Origin: Lucifuga dentata
Lineage: Eukaryota > Chordata > Actinopteri > Ophidiiformes > Bythitidae
Assembly: GCA_014773175.1 (NCBI GenBank)
Contig: VXCM01000299.1
Span: 266,833-330,832 of the forward strand
Length of the DNA: 64,000 nt
Reading direction: 5' to 3'
Every line of letters begins with the position of its first letter. Position 1 is the first letter of the stretch. Both the position numbers and the translations under genes were made by a program. Under the pieces are notes generated by a model. It was not told where the DNA came from. It saw only the letters and a list, made by a program, of their open reading frames with translations, and searched no databases. This document shows positions 11,231 to 24,400 of this stretch, in pieces.

Positions 11231-12699
11231 TGCAGCCATGCATATAGGATCCCCCTGCTGTCAACATCTTCTGGAGGTCTGAAACGTTTGCAGGTGACAC
11301 GTAATGAGAAAGACAGAAGCACACACACGCACACAAACATATACATGATATGTATACAAACACACAACCACAGCTCGCTTTAGGCCGAAGCTATCCCTGG
11401 TGTGCAAATCGATTGCTGTACTGCATTTTCACCTTTACCAAAGAAGCTGATTCAGGATGTTCAAATGAAGGGGAGGCAGCAGTGTCCTGTCAACATCAAT
11501 AAATTGGATAAATTGGATGTCAGCTAATCTAAGGTCTGACATCTCAATATGGTGGTACATTTAACCAACACCACATCGTTCTCCTGCTTACTACTACAGT
11601 ACATGATGATTTTCTCAGATAGATCTTACAGTATATACAGTATAATATCCAGCCTAACTCCAAAACGCTTTGATTTCTGACCTCTGGTTGGTTTATAGCT
11701 ATTTGTCCATTTTCTACGCCTCACAGTGGGCTGGAATTCATTCAGTAATTTGTTGGACAAAAGGCAGGATACAATCTGTACAGGAAGGTCTGCGCTGTCC
11801 GTGACTTTTCCAGATAGATTATAATAGAGTTGAACTGACATGATATTTCTATTTGGGCAACGGAAATGTGTGAAGGCTGGAGCCATTGTTTGGGAGTGAT
11901 TGGTGTTCACTAAGGGTGTTTTCAGACCTGTAGTTCATTTAATCTGATCCAAATGACAGATTAAAGCCAAGCAAACCAAAATATATTCACAAAAGTCGTG
12001 TGAGAACAGCCACTCCTCTCATTGGTCACAAATGTCTGTTGACAGAGAGTTTACTATGCCGTAATAGCTATATAACATGTCTATTTTCCTCTTCATCATC
12101 ATCATTTAGTCCATATGCCAAGCAAAACCATGTCAGCAGCATGTCGAATATGACTTCAAAACAATATCTAGAAAGTGCATGTTGCTAGAAAACATGTAAA
12201 AAAAAGACATGCTGCCTTCAGGAGGCTCAACTGGAGAAGTGAGCGCATACAGCAACATGCTAACCTTCTATTTGTTAATCTAATGGTACATTAGATAAGA
12301 TTAATAACCTTATCACAGCATCCATTTGATTTGCTATGGCTAATCAAAGGTGTAATTTACTTAACCTTAATGACACATACCTAGATCATCTAGATCAAAC
12401 AATAGATCAATAAATCACCCAGTAGATGGTTCAGAAAAAAATGCTCTTTTGCTCCAAAGAGCTCTTTTGGAACTGGACTGAGACATTTTTTTCCACACCT
12501 GAGCGTATTTGTTGTGGCCAAACAATTGATACCAAGGGTAGGAAACGAAGCCTAATCTGACTGACTAAAACAAGTAAGTGTGGAAACAGCCTTTGTTTGG
12601 TGTGAGCACTAAACCTGGATTACCAGCCAAGAGAGCTACTGTAAAAACTGGAAAAAAAAGTGGAGGAAGCATACCCCTCCCTTTGACTCTCAAGCTGAA
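10521..12699. other. long-intron sequence with simple repeats, no genes seen
   Basis: Contains GT repeats followed by N at 11021 and a 14-base G run (10983-11035), and a CA block (11195-11225). The rest is unique AT-leaning sequence. A donor-like site at about 11588 (minus) has no acceptor to match. Confidence 0.55.
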
Positions 12700-12743
12700 C
12701 ATCAGAAAAAAAAAAAAAAAAAANAAAAAAAAAAAAAAAAAAA
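12700..12743. repeat. poly-A run split by single-N gap
   Basis: About 19 A, N at 12724, then about 19 A. The symmetrical flanks suggest that both contig ends stop in the same homopolymer. Confidence 0.9.
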
Positions 12744-14958
12744 CAAACTCTGGTGTGGTGAGTGTGTGTGTCTGCTTTCACAGGTGAAGCGCAGTGACAT
12801 TTTGACCGGTGAGCAACTTCTTTACTCTGGTGTTACGTGTGCGCTTTTATGTGTACAGTGGAGTGACATTTTGACCAGTGTGTGCCTTTTCCACTTATAT
12901 ACATTTGCATGTATGGCGTGTTTCATCTTCCTGGTGGGGACAGGATATGCCCTACAGAGTGGCTGACCTTTCACCTCTAAGCTCCCCCACAGTGGACTCA
13001 GTTAGTTCTATTCTGCCTGAAGGGATGAGGGCAGGTGGGTGTCCTTCATCTTAAAAGTGTGTCTGTAGGGGGTGAAGGAACATTATTTTAAAGCCGCCAT
13101 TCAAGCTGAAATAAAGACGGCACCACAGCACGATTAAGTGGGCTGAGACTAATGAAGACAGCATTAATGTGTTTAAAAGCAGAAACCTTTAATAGCTTAA
13201 ATGGTGATTTTCATATTCACAGAAATCAAATTTTTACATTATTCACTTCATTATGTGATGGTTTGGTCCCTGCGTCAAAAGATTTTCTGTAAATACAAGT
13301 ATAAAAATGTACTGTCGCATCACATTTTCTATTGTAAGAGAACAGCCTTTTTAAATGTTTTCTCTGAACTACAATATGAACATCTGATTAATTTTTGAAA
13401 AAATTGCATATTTGTGGTTCATGGAACAGCAGAAGGCATGTATAAAAACAATCAGTTTATTGAATATTAGCACAACTTTTTGATTTTTAAACTATCACTG
13501 CTTTTCTTATACTGTAATTTGGTGGATATTGAGATTGGCTACTTGGAAAGTCATTCCTTCCAAAATATCTCCTTTTTTTTGGTCATACAAACATTGTTTC
13601 ATCACACAATACATGTAAAATTATGTTCACACTAAAGAAAATTCTTCACATTACTGTATGTCCTCCCAAATATGTTGTCAACCAGAAATATATGAGGATA
13701 TGAAAACAAGATAGATTATGAAATGAGACAATAGATTATGAAATAAGATAATCAGTTAACCAGTTTACCTGGATGTGATCATTCATTTAATTAACAGTAT
13801 TGAATATATTCTACCTGTGTGTGCACCAGCTCCTAAACTAATGTCAATCAGTTTAATCAAGATCTTTTATGAAACTGGCTCACGGAAGCATAATCATCTT
13901 CACCCTCGTATCTCTCTCTGCCTTCACCCGCAGACAGCGTTACTAGAACATACAATAAACATGCAATCTGGCCTTGCAATCTTAACTGTTCTTCAAATGG
14001 CTAAGGGTAAAATTAAGGCTACCAGTAATCGTAGCAGAAATTTGATTTCCATTTAAATTCTGAGTCCTTGAATGCCTCAATTTAACTACAGTCTGAGCCA
14101 CATGGGAAAAAAAAAAACTGAAAATCATTTTGGATAGACAAAATTTGCAGAAGACAAGGCATCGGAAAGCAAATATCACTATTCCTAAAAACTTCAGTCA
14201 GCTACTTTGATGGTGCAGCAGATCATTAGTTGTTCTGCATGCCAGGCGCAGGATGGATTTCTGTAAGCTTTGCAGCAGGTGGAAAGGGGACCATTAGTAA
14301 AACAGCTTAACATACTAAGTATTCATGTGATGCAAAAGTTGCCTGGTGAAATTATTGGAACAAATTGACACTAAGAAAGGGAACCATTGATGATTTTATG
14401 GTTTAAATAATAATACTACAGGTTGCATTTACAAAATTACGGTAAGAAAAAAAAAAATCAATAAATCAGTTATTCCTATCATTCATCAGTTTCCTACTTT
14501 AAACACAAGTGTGAGCTTGTATCTGTGTGTGCGTCTGCATGTGTGTGAAGACAGGTGTGTGAATCATACCTTTACAGCAGAAACTAAGACAACTTGGCAT
14601 GCACTCAGCTGTGCAGCCATTACATGCTGCATCTTTGCCAAATACCTAAAAAGCATCACCTGCTTAGCGTGTCTCTTCAAACGCACACTAAATACAAAGA
14701 TTGAAATGGACAAACACACAGCCACACTCACAACCACCATGAGTTTTTAAATACCTTTACTTCCACTAAGTCCCGTACACACACATACCTGTCCAGTCCA
14801 ACCCAGTGAACCCAGCCAAAGAACGTTACTCCACCATGCCTGTCTTCCTCTTTTCCTGCAACCCAAAGTCCTCACTCTCAGTTGTAGCTCTAATTACCAT
14901 TCACCTGTTCAACCTAAACTCTTTAGCTCTTTTCCCTCCTTCCCTATCTTACCCTCCT

Positions 14959-14960
<2 letters not shown>
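12744..14960. other. long-intron sequence, nothing firm
   Basis: Mostly AT-rich. On the minus strand a pyrimidine-rich acceptor-like site near 13018 (CCTCATCCCTTCAG) and a GTGAAA donor-like site about 42 nt further on bracket a short open segment (RIELTESTVGELR), but the donor is weak and the phase does not fit the neighbouring exons. The region 13200-14500 is plain AT-rich sequence with no recognisable feature. Confidence 0.5.

Positions 14961-15006
<46 letters not shown>
14961..15006. repeat. CT microsatellite
   Basis: About 22 CT units, reading as GA on the transcript strand. Confidence 0.97.
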
Positions 15007-15010
<4 letters not shown>

Positions 15011-15755
15011 CCTGTCTGGAGCCGTTGGTCACACGAAGGTTTGCAAAGCTTGCTCCGATGGTGGCTGCTACTGCCACTGACTTGTTGTACTTTAATTGTA
15101 GTTGCTAGGCGATAAGCTTCTCCAATTCTGCACACAGAGAGAAGGGAAAGCGAGGAAAGGAGGGGGGAGAGAATGACAGAATAGGTGGCAGGGGGGTGGG
15201 TGGAAAGACTCATTATAGNGTGCTGATAGAGGGAAGAAGAAACAATTTGTACAGATGAGACACATGGACACATTGAATGGAAGACAGCTCACATAGCGAG
15301 CACACTCGTTTATACTGCGACCACCTTAGGCAATTGTGAGCGAGGATTCAGCAGTGCGACAGTAAACTTGGAGGATTTGCCAAAGCAAATTCTATAGAAG
15401 GAAAAACACTTAGAGAGGCTTTTGAAATTCAAAATGATGAGGATACACCCTATCTCTCTTGTGGTGATTATTTTAATGACACACCACTGTTACAGTTATC
15501 AGAATGATGAAATCATGACACTACACTAAGTTTTGACTAGTTAAAAATATCAGGCAGTCGTCAGCATACAGTGGTATGTTTTGGGTGCATTATGCAGTCT
15601 TTGATTTTCATTGGATTTTTTTCAGTGTTTTATTATTTTATTGTTAAAATACATTTGGGAATGAAATTATAAAAAATGTTCTGTGCAAATACAGTAGTTT
15701 ACCTGTTTATAATGTTTTTGTTTTTTTTTGACACTGGTAAATAATTAGCAGCTTA
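15007..15755. other. non-coding with a strong minus-strand acceptor-like site
   Basis: Minus strand: a long pyrimidine tract ending CTCTCTGTGTGCAG precedes base 15127, and the sequence after it is open for about 45 codons (IGEAYRLATTIKVQQVSGSS...) until it runs into the GA repeat. No good donor is present and the required phase (one leading base) does not match the exon upstream, so it is not called as an exon. A single N occurs at 15219. Confidence 0.35.
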
Positions 15756-15836
15756 TTCACCCAGTGCATGCTGGGATAGTCTCCAGCACCCCAACACTGA
15801 ACAGGATACATAGAAAATGGGTGGATGCATGGAATC
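15756..15836 (+). mobile_element. short fragment of abundant fish interspersed repeat
   Basis: The segment reads CCCAGTGCATGCTGGGATAG, then CTCCAGCACCCC, then AGGATACATAGAAAATGGGT and GGATGCATGG. This matches, from memory, the 3' end of a very common fish repeat that terminates in GGATGGATGG. Only about 80 bp remain. The family is not named because several elements share this tail. Confidence 0.55.
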
Positions 15837-16963
15837 AATTCTTCATGGGCTCCCCTTTTATCACAGACATTACAAGATTTGAGAAAAAAATGCAGTTTAG
15901 AACAGAATATTTGGAAAATTACTTTGATTTTAGGTCAGGCTTACATCAGTCAGTTAATTGCTTGTGCCGTGTCAAAACTTTTCACTTAGCAACTATCGGA
16001 GCCTGATCATGACATGGGTCATTTATAAGGTACTGGCACTGATCACCCCCTCCCCTTTCAGCTCTGGTGTATGTCAGTATAAATCAATTCAGGAGTCAAA
16101 CCTACATCGTGCTTAGTTGGCTGGTGACCTTTAAGCACCATTAGTGTGACTGTGAGCAATTGCGAGGAGCTGGATTCTGTGTGTTTGTGGTAGAATATGA
16201 CTCACAGTGTGTTTTTAGTGCCTGGCAGTGTGCGCACACAAATATGTATCACCTCACTGTCCAATGAGTATGTACTGTATAGAGAATATTACTCATAGCT
16301 GGAGAAAAATGTCAAACATGCTGGCATTCATCTGAAAAGACACACAGCAAATACTGTCAACCCTTCTTATTTTATCCTCTTTTTTCCTACACCTGTCCAT
16401 CTATTCCTCCACCACTACTTACTTTCTTCAACAATAAAATCTAAGCTGGTTTCGTAAGGATGACAGGAGAGGAGATGATTATTAAGTCTGACCTACTGGG
16501 CATGCTGGGGAGCACTGACATTGCCAGGAAAAACATCCCCACTGACTTCGCCATGGTAATTCCCACTCGTAGCCAATCAGTGGTGAGCGTAGCCCTGAGA
16601 TGTCCATGAGCGCCCCGAGCACCCAGCATGCACCACTGAGTTGTCCCAGCAGGTTGTCCTTACACCTGTCAGTCAGGAGGAGGTGATCTAATTATATCTA
16701 TTACATAGTCACACACACACATACAGTTCAATATACACAAATAAACACATATAAGCACACATGCTCGTTCTCATTCGTGTACACATCCACACACAAACAC
16801 ACACTTAATAGGTTCCCTTAAAGGGCCTCTCAACAGGTTCTCAGTGGCCTTTCACTGTAGCCTTCCTATGCAGGCTGCTGGGAGGTGAGCGTGATGGCTG
16901 GATTCAAGACAGACACTATGCAGAACCAAGCCTTCCAACAACAGTGCATAATGTGAGGATACT
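15837..16963. other. non-coding, nothing recognised
   Basis: Unique-looking sequence. A donor-like GAAGAAA|GTAAGT on the minus strand at about 16424 has no paired acceptor with a good tract. Short CA runs lie near 16710-16805. Confidence 0.5.
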
Positions 16964-17073
16964 GTGGATATATATATATATATATATATCTATATATATA
17001 TATATATATATGTATGTATATATATCTATATCTATATATATATATCTATATATATCTATATATATATATATAC
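16964..17073. repeat. AT / ATCTAT low-complexity repeat
   Basis: Long TA repeats are interrupted by ATCTAT and GTATGTAT units. The block is largely self-complementary and so able to form cruciform-like structures. Confidence 0.96.
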
Positions 17074-18056
17074 ATACATATGTCAAAGAAGCACTGCTAG
17101 CATTCCTCTGATTTACTATCAAATGAGAATATCTCTGTTGATGGCAATTAACATAACATTGCAATGAAAGAGTGAAAGTCAGTCTCCAAGTATAAGTAAA
17201 ATATATTTATTTTGTTAATATAAAACAAAAAAGCTTTTCAAAACAACTTAAAAATGACGTGAAACACCTCTCACATACAGCTTTTTTAATGCTGCATCCA
17301 GCTAGCAATTAATGGCTACTAAATTAGCCAGTGTGACTTTCACAGTGTTTACAGCTACCTGCTGCCTCTTTAATTAGTTCTTTCATCACTGGGAGCAGTG
17401 CGTTTTCACTCCTTAACCGATAGCCAGATTAATTTGGACTGAGGGCAACTTTCTGAATGCTATGGTAACACAGCACAATCCAGTCATAAACATCACCCCA
17501 CAGCAGTCAGCATGGGGCCTCTACACTAATGGATTGGCAGAGGAAAAAAGAAGATGGAAATGATGGGAAAAAAAATGAGAGGAGGGAGACATAAAAAGGA
17601 AAATATCACCACAAAGATGTTGTCAGCCATTCAGCAACTAGGATATCAGTCTTGTTTTCAAATTGATCACAAGGTGTTTCTGTGCTCATCCTAAGGTTTC
17701 TTTCTTTCTTTCTTTCTTTCTTTTCATGGTCTCTGCAGTGTGGGACAGTGAAAAGCCAGCCTATATCTATTCTAGGTCAGTAGTGTGCGCGTAGCAGGTG
17801 GATGGGGCTCACCATTTATCAGTCAAGCTTCTTCCATTCTCACATGACTTTTGCCAGTTGCTGTTTCCCATCTTGCTAACTCGGTTCTCTCTTTTCTTTG
17901 ACCCTGCTCAGTGTTGGGGTCCTGAAGCTCGGCTGTGACCATAAGTCCATTGCAACTGGCTGCCAGCTGGCTCCCCTCCCATGGTGGAGCGTGCTGTCAG
18001 AACCTGCACAAACTGGCTCATACATGGTGTACCCATGTATGAGCTCTCTTTGAATA
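17074..18056. other. non-coding; TAAT-rich patch and CTTT repeat
   Basis: The patch at 17285-17420 has several homeodomain-like cores (CAATTAATGG, CTAAATTAG, TTTAATTAGTTC) in otherwise ordinary sequence and might be a conserved non-coding element; this cannot be tested without alignment. A (CTTT)n block lies at 17698-17722. The region 17890-18056 may be the upstream, more diverged part of the LINE tail that follows. Confidence 0.4.
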
Positions 18057-18248
18057 GCCTCTCCAAGGTTTCTTCCATTTTCCTTATGTAATAAGGTTGC
18101 TGGGGAGTTTTTCTTCGTCTTCTTAGACAGAAGATGAAGGGCTCGTTGGGCTGGTTGGGAACTGTTAATGTGTGGGTCTGTAAAGCCCTTTGAGACATTG
18201 TACATGATACTGGGCTATTAAAATAAACTTGACTTGACTTGACTTGAT
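18057..18248 (+). mobile_element. L2-like LINE 3' untranslated tail
   Basis: The order of landmarks matches the 3' end common to fish L2-type elements: GGTTTCTTCC, then GGGGAGTTTTTCTTCGTC, then TGTAAAGCCCTTTGAGACA, then GGGCTATTAAAATAAA, followed by short tandem 3' repeats (TTGAC)n at 18230-18246. No reverse transcriptase coding sequence is present. The clade assignment is from remembered consensus shape and should be confirmed. Confidence 0.65.
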
Positions 18249-19301
18249 AGACTCGATCACCAACAGAGAACGTTTGATCATGTGCATGTGTCCTACTTCC
18301 TCATTTCACAGACCAATCAAAACATGCCAATTAAGAGATCTTCAACACCACTGGGCGATGAGAGAGTGACGGGCGGGGCTTCTCTCTTCCCTCTGTTTTT
18401 CTGTCTCAACTTTTACAATGTCATTATTTGTAGAGGATTCCCCCTCCCAAGTCTTGTGGTCTGGGGACCAAAGGGACCAAAACATAGCCCATAAATCAAC
18501 ACAGCAGAGAGCAACTATGGATATTTACCCATAAATCACTGCAGCGGAGCCACCTACAATCAGACTAATAGGGCTGGAAGACGTGCTGTCATCCAAGCCA
18601 TGATGTCACCATGCCTGAGCCTGTGGGTTTGATGTTGGTGGTTGGTCACTGGCTCTGTGTGTGTGCGTACGTGTGTGTGTTGGGACGCCTGCACATGCGG
18701 CTGTGGGTCTCCAGCTATGTGCATGCGTGTGCGCGAGTGAGTGTGTGTGTTTAGGGGGGTGTCTGAGTATGTGGTGGTAGGTCTATGGCTCTGCTTGTGT
18801 GTCTGTGGTGAGTGTGTGTGTGGTGTATGTGGGAGGTGGGATGTCTGTTTATATGGGTTTGTGTGTACTGGGGTGGCCAATGTTTGTGCGTGTGTGTGTG
18901 TGTGTGTGTTCGTCTGTCAGTATATACTGTCACGTCTCTGCATTTATGTACATGTTACTTTCGTCTATAGCCCCTCACATAAACACAGAAAAACACATGC
19001 TGGGCTTGTACGTTTTACATTGGTTTTCACACACACATAAAACACACACACACACATGGGTCTTGTGGTTAGCGCTGGCTTACAATGGGTGTGCGATTCC
19101 ATAGAGAAAATCCAAACAAGTCGAGCGGTTAGCACGGGCCTGCCACGTTTCCACACAATGGCACTCATTGACATAAATAACCGAGGACTTTGTGAAACGG
19201 GACACCCATTAACTGCTCCTCCACAGATAATTGCCTATTACATCTTAGTAGAGCGCTGGATTGAGAAATAACTCAACTCTGATGCTAAATGCAACATGTA
19301 A
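18249..19301. other. non-coding, GT-rich in the middle
   Basis: 18655-18910 is dominated by imperfect GT/TG repeats, with a pure block near 18890-18910. Short CA blocks lie at 19030-19056. No coding signal. Confidence 0.5.
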
Positions 19302-19343
19302 TAAAAAAAAAAAAAAAAAAAANAAAAAAAAAAAAAAAAAAAT
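19302..19343. repeat. poly-A run split by single-N gap
   Basis: About 20 A on each side of N at 19323. Confidence 0.9.
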
Positions 19344-20754
19344 ATCCCACTGTGAAAGGGGCCTGGAATTTGTTAAGATGAGTTGGCTTTTTGTACTATC
19401 ATCCAGCCAAGCACTTGGATCATCCACAAAGAAAACTATGAGCTGTTGTAGAAATTGCAGAGTCTTTGCCTTTGCTTTAGTTGTGCTTTGAACATGAAAC
19501 AGATATTGATTACAATGACAATGCTTGGAACAAAGGCCCAAATCACTTACTGTAAAGAAATATAAAAATATTAGCAATGAAATTAAGTATAGTCAAATGT
19601 AAATATATGTATACATATACTGTATATAAGGTCAGTCAGTCTTGCTGTTGTTATGAAGAATGGTTCTAATTTTTGGCTATTACTTTGCCTAGATTCCTTT
19701 AACTTTGTGAGTTTTGGCAAAATTTCTGAAATTTAAATTGATTATGATGTCTGAAATCCATCCTTTAAAAAAAAAAACACCTGATTGTCATTCCCACAAA
19801 TTCTCTCTACATTAATGGGCTCATGTCAGCACTTCCTGGCCAATTGCGGTATCTACATCACGCTGTGTTCATTCATGTTGTCATTTGTGTGTGTCATCCT
19901 GGCGTGAGAAAAGGACAAATGATTCAAATTGTCATGAGTCATTCATAAAAACAATAGCCTTCTACGTACATTCCCCATACCCCAGTACAAACCACCCACA
20001 TACAATATTATACCCAGGCGCTCATAGAGTGAGTCAGTATCTGAATGCAATGTGACGATGATGATTATGTACATGAATATATCAATCAATTTTGGGGTCA
20101 AGAATAGAATCACATGAAATGATGCATCCATTGAGCAAGTTGAACTTCTGTGTCCAAGTTTACAGACAAAGTCTAGTTGAGCTTACATCAGACAATTCAA
20201 CTAGGAACTAAACTAAACATGATACAGTGATAGAATATATTATCGCTAGTGCTACTATTTATACAAACACATTTTTCAAAGATAGTCAGGCTGATACAGC
20301 ACGCACTACTGTATATGCAGACACACATGCAGACACCTCCCCACAGACACGTACACCACCTCCACATGCCAATGGCCATGGCTCTATTTATTTTCCCTCA
20401 TTAGTTTTAAATGGCCCATCCAGACGTTACTGTGGCCAGTGCTTTTAATCATCGCAGAGAGCTCAGCTCAGCGCTGGCCGTGTCCTCTTTGATGTCCTAA
20501 GTCAGTCAGCCAGCCAACCAGTACACTAGTGTCTCGATTTTCCTCCATTTCTGCGAAACAGACAGCAGTCCACTCTGCTAAACGTACAGAGGTCTCGCAT
20601 CAACGTCATATTATATGATGATACGTCTGTATGCTTTGCTTTGCTAAGCAATCAGATGTTTTGCAATAACTTGGGGCCAAGTGACTGCTAATGGGAGTTT
20701 GCATTTTTGATTGTCCACAACAACAGAAAAACAGTAGGTGTGTAAGTGAGTACT
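19344..20754. other. non-coding, nothing recognised
   Basis: AT-rich unique sequence. On the minus strand there is a T-rich acceptor-like ATTTCTTTACAG at about 19548 followed by a long open frame that ends in the poly-T of the gap, with no donor. Confidence 0.45.
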
Positions 20755-20851
20755 GTGTGTGTGTGTGTGTGTGTGNATATAGATATATATAGATATATAT
20801 ATCTATATATAGATATATATAGATATATATATCTATATATAGATATATATA
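20755..20851. repeat. GT repeat, gap, then ATAG/ATCT repeat
   Basis: (GT)n, then N at 20776, then ATATAGATATATATAG-type units to 20851. The length is uncertain because of the gap. Confidence 0.95.
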
Positions 20852-21031
20852 TGCAGTATAAGGGAGGTGGAGCATGTATATGCAATAAAAATGCGTTCTT
20901 TTACATAGTCTTCGCAGAAAATAAGCCAAGGACATTGAGTTTCAGGTTGAAAAAATAAATTAAAAAAGTAACAACAAAAAGGTCATTTCGAGCCAAACAC
21001 AGACAAAAGTGAAAATGAAAGACCCCCAGCC
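20852..21031. other. short non-coding spacer
   Basis: AT-rich spacer between a microsatellite and a MITE copy. Nothing recognised. Confidence 0.5.
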
Positions 21032-21440
21032 AAGGACCATACTGTTGATTATTTACATGTTTATGCCCAATAAATGCTATCCACATACATGTTACTGATA
21101 ATCAATTTCCAAAATATAAAACTGTATTTTAGTTTTCCTGTTATTTTGCCAAATCCCTTAATTTTACAAAATCAAATGTTCAGGTGATACGCCCGCCTTA
21201 AACTTTAATTAACTTAAATTTTAATTTACTTAAAATTTAATAGTTACACTTGCTAACACGTCATAACATAGTGATTTTTAATTTCTCGATAAAAGTAATC
21301 TTCTGTTGGGATTATATTCCCTAGAGGAGACATATACATTTTCTTCCATGCATCTTCACATTGGAGCAGTTAAATAAAGTTACTTTGACAAAAAAATTGA
21401 ATAGCCATCAGGTTTGCGTGATGGATTATTATCTCAAGCA
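21032..21440 (+). mobile_element. AGGACC-type MITE, copy 5, right end missing
   Basis: Starts AAGGACCATACTGTTGATT and follows the family interior to GGATTATTATCTCAAGCA, then breaks off at about 21440. It contains a local AAATTTAAT tandem expansion at 21205-21245. Confidence 0.85.
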
Positions 21441-24400
21441 CTGCTCTCTATTGGCTGAACATTCAAGCTCATTGCACTTCTGGCCACACCCCTAATTAGT
21501 AATGTCAAAACTGGAGTTCATTATTCACTGGTATCCATTCACAGCTGATAGAAAACATTTGTGTGCAAGGTGCTCCTCTGACAGACAGTGATAAACTAAT
21601 TGTTCAATGAAGAGAAAGTTGCATAGTCCTTGGACTACCAAATCCAACGTCATAATTCCAAGGGCTATTAATAATTCCAAAAAGTGTATCAAGATTTCCA
21701 AAGCTGTTTTTCTATCCAGACAACCACAGGAGAAGGCTTTGCTGGGGGAGGAAAGTGAGCTGTCTTCTTGAAGGGAACAACCAGGACTTGCTACTTCACC
21801 GTTAGATCAATAAGTGGTATAAAATGTTTTGGAATAGCTTTGGAGTATTTGAATGAAATCGGTGGCAGGAGAACCAAAAAGACTACCATAAAATGAAAAA
21901 AACTAGAAATGAATTGTGAAATTCCCTCAAAGTGCCACAACATGGTGCTCAGATGTGTGCAACAAAAGTTTCTACCTGTGACTCAACATCAAGCAGGGAC
22001 AAGGATCACACAAAATCTTCCACCAAAATTACTTTTAATCATATTTGATGTATCTGAGCAATTTTCACATATTTGAGAAAAGGTGTTGGGAGTCATAAAT
22101 GTATTCAAAATCTTCTTAACTATAGTGTGTGTGTATGCTCTGCATGATAGCAAGGGTGGCCACAAACATCAGCTTCACACTGAGCCCACGGGAGAAGTGA
22201 GAAGTGACAGCAACAGAGTAATAATAAATAATAAATCAATGAGAAAAATGATATCGCCACAGTCTGAACTGTTGTGAATTTCTCTGACAAACCCTTTTTT
22301 AGCATTTTTAGCACTTCATTTTTCTGTGGATAGCTGGACTCTCCTCTAGTTTACAAGCAAAAGGTCTTAATTTACAGAAAACACTCATTAATAATGAAGA
22401 AAATACAGTAAAGGAGTTGGAGCTAAATAAACATGAATTTTGATTTAGCTTTATTTCATCACCGCATTGCATTTTATTTCTTAAAATCACAGCACTTACT
22501 TTGACAAACTCAAATCTTTTCAGATCAGTTGTTAAGGAGGATGAGGTACAGGAGTACAGTAGAACCAGCTGGTATATGGATATATTTCCTGTGATATTAC
22601 TGGGTGGTACACTGTTGTACCACAAAGTGTGTGTTCTCCCCTGATCCCAAAGCGATTTATTCCATTTTAATACAGAAGTGTTTGCTTTGGAGTATGATAT
22701 GTATTTGGTCATGAGACATTAATAGAATAGAAAACATGTTGAAAAATGAGCTTGCCGACGTGTGTGTCTGTGTGTGTGCGTGTGTGTGTACTGCAAGAGT
22801 CTTGAGGCCCATGCTGTCACTCAGCCCAGCTCGCAGGGTGGTCCAAACACTGAGCCCTCTTTACTCAGTCACACACACACAAGCACATGCACACAAACAA
22901 ACAAACACTCACTGGTGTACATGTAATGACATACATAACAAAATACACATAAATATATGGCCATATATATGACCATAATGAAGCAATCAAATAACCTCAG
23001 CGCTTCCCCTCTTCCTGTCCCAAACCGTACACCTAAATATACTCCCACAGACTCCATAACACAGCAAGAGAAATCCAGAGGAAAGGAAGAAATCTGCACA
23101 GCGACCCTTTCATGGCTCCACATTTGGCATGGCAAAAATGTTCACTGGTAGGATGCTAAGTTTGACAGCACCATTTATTAGCCAGTAAGTGACTGTCATT
23201 TGGCTGTTTTTCCATAAATCCGCCAAATTAGCAGCCCTGAAGCAGAGGGCAAAGGGGCCGATTGCTGGCCTGTCCTGTATTTCACCATCTTAAAACTGCT
23301 CCACATAAAACAACTTTACCTCTTAATGATTTGCTTATGTTTCTCCAATAAAATTTTTCTCCATCAAAGCTAATAAGATTTTGTGGACATCTGTATAAGG
23401 TTCATATTACAAACTTGAAAAACCATATCTCATATCCGTTATTTTTTCTCGCTATGTTGCTGATGTGACATTATTGTTTTATTGTTTTGCTATTGCATCT
23501 TGCAAATATGTGGCATTATAGAGGGTATGCACAACGTTTCATACAAACGCAGGACACACATGGCAGCCATCTTGCGTACATGTATGCATAGTTGTGATCA
23601 AGTACAAACCTGGCCTTAGGCTGTTTTTGTTTCTCTAATAATTGGACCAGAGTGACGCTGATTTGGCAATTAAAAGCAACCAAACCAGCCCCTGGTGCTA
23701 CATATCCATAATTTGTCTACTCAACAGTATGGGCATAGAGATCTTATCATAAGGAACTGACACCCAAACATCCATTAGCCCCATCATTCATAAATACAAA
23801 AACCCCCACCTTCAGAAAATAATTCTATTTGTGTGTATAACAACTGCAAAACCACAGATAATAAATGTTGTGCCAAAGGAACGTGACAAAAAAGCTCATG
23901 GTTTAACGTTCATAGAAATGTCAACTGAATCTTCCTATAAACCATTAGCACCAAAAAAAAAAAAAAANAAAAAAAAAAAAAACAAAAAACAAAAAACAAA
24001 AAAGAAACTTAGATCTTCAAACACTATGTAGCAGGATAGCTGTTGCCACATTTAAGAGAAGTTCAACCATCAGAAAACTGTGTCCTTTCACGAGTACCAA
24101 ACCATGGCTCGATTTTCCATATCTGTTCCTTCAAAAGACAACAAGCCCACAAAGTCATCTTAAAAGTGATTTATTTGGGGCTATTAGTGCTGATGTGTCT
24201 GGATTAGCTCCACTTTCGTCTTCCAGGTGAACGGGAAATGAGTCGTTAATATTTGTGCTACGCTACAGTTCTCCTGCAGCATCACAGCTCGCGCAGCAGG
24301 AAACACGAGCCTCCCTCCTCTTCCCGCTATTAGACATTCACTGAACAAATACTGCAAATGAGACTCGCTCCCTCCCTTCCAAATGGCGATAAGACATAAT

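Noticed and set aside
22499..22560. Minus-strand donor CAAA|GTAAGT with open sequence before it
   Set aside because: No polypyrimidine acceptor; the AAAAG site nearby is too weak and the phase does not fit.
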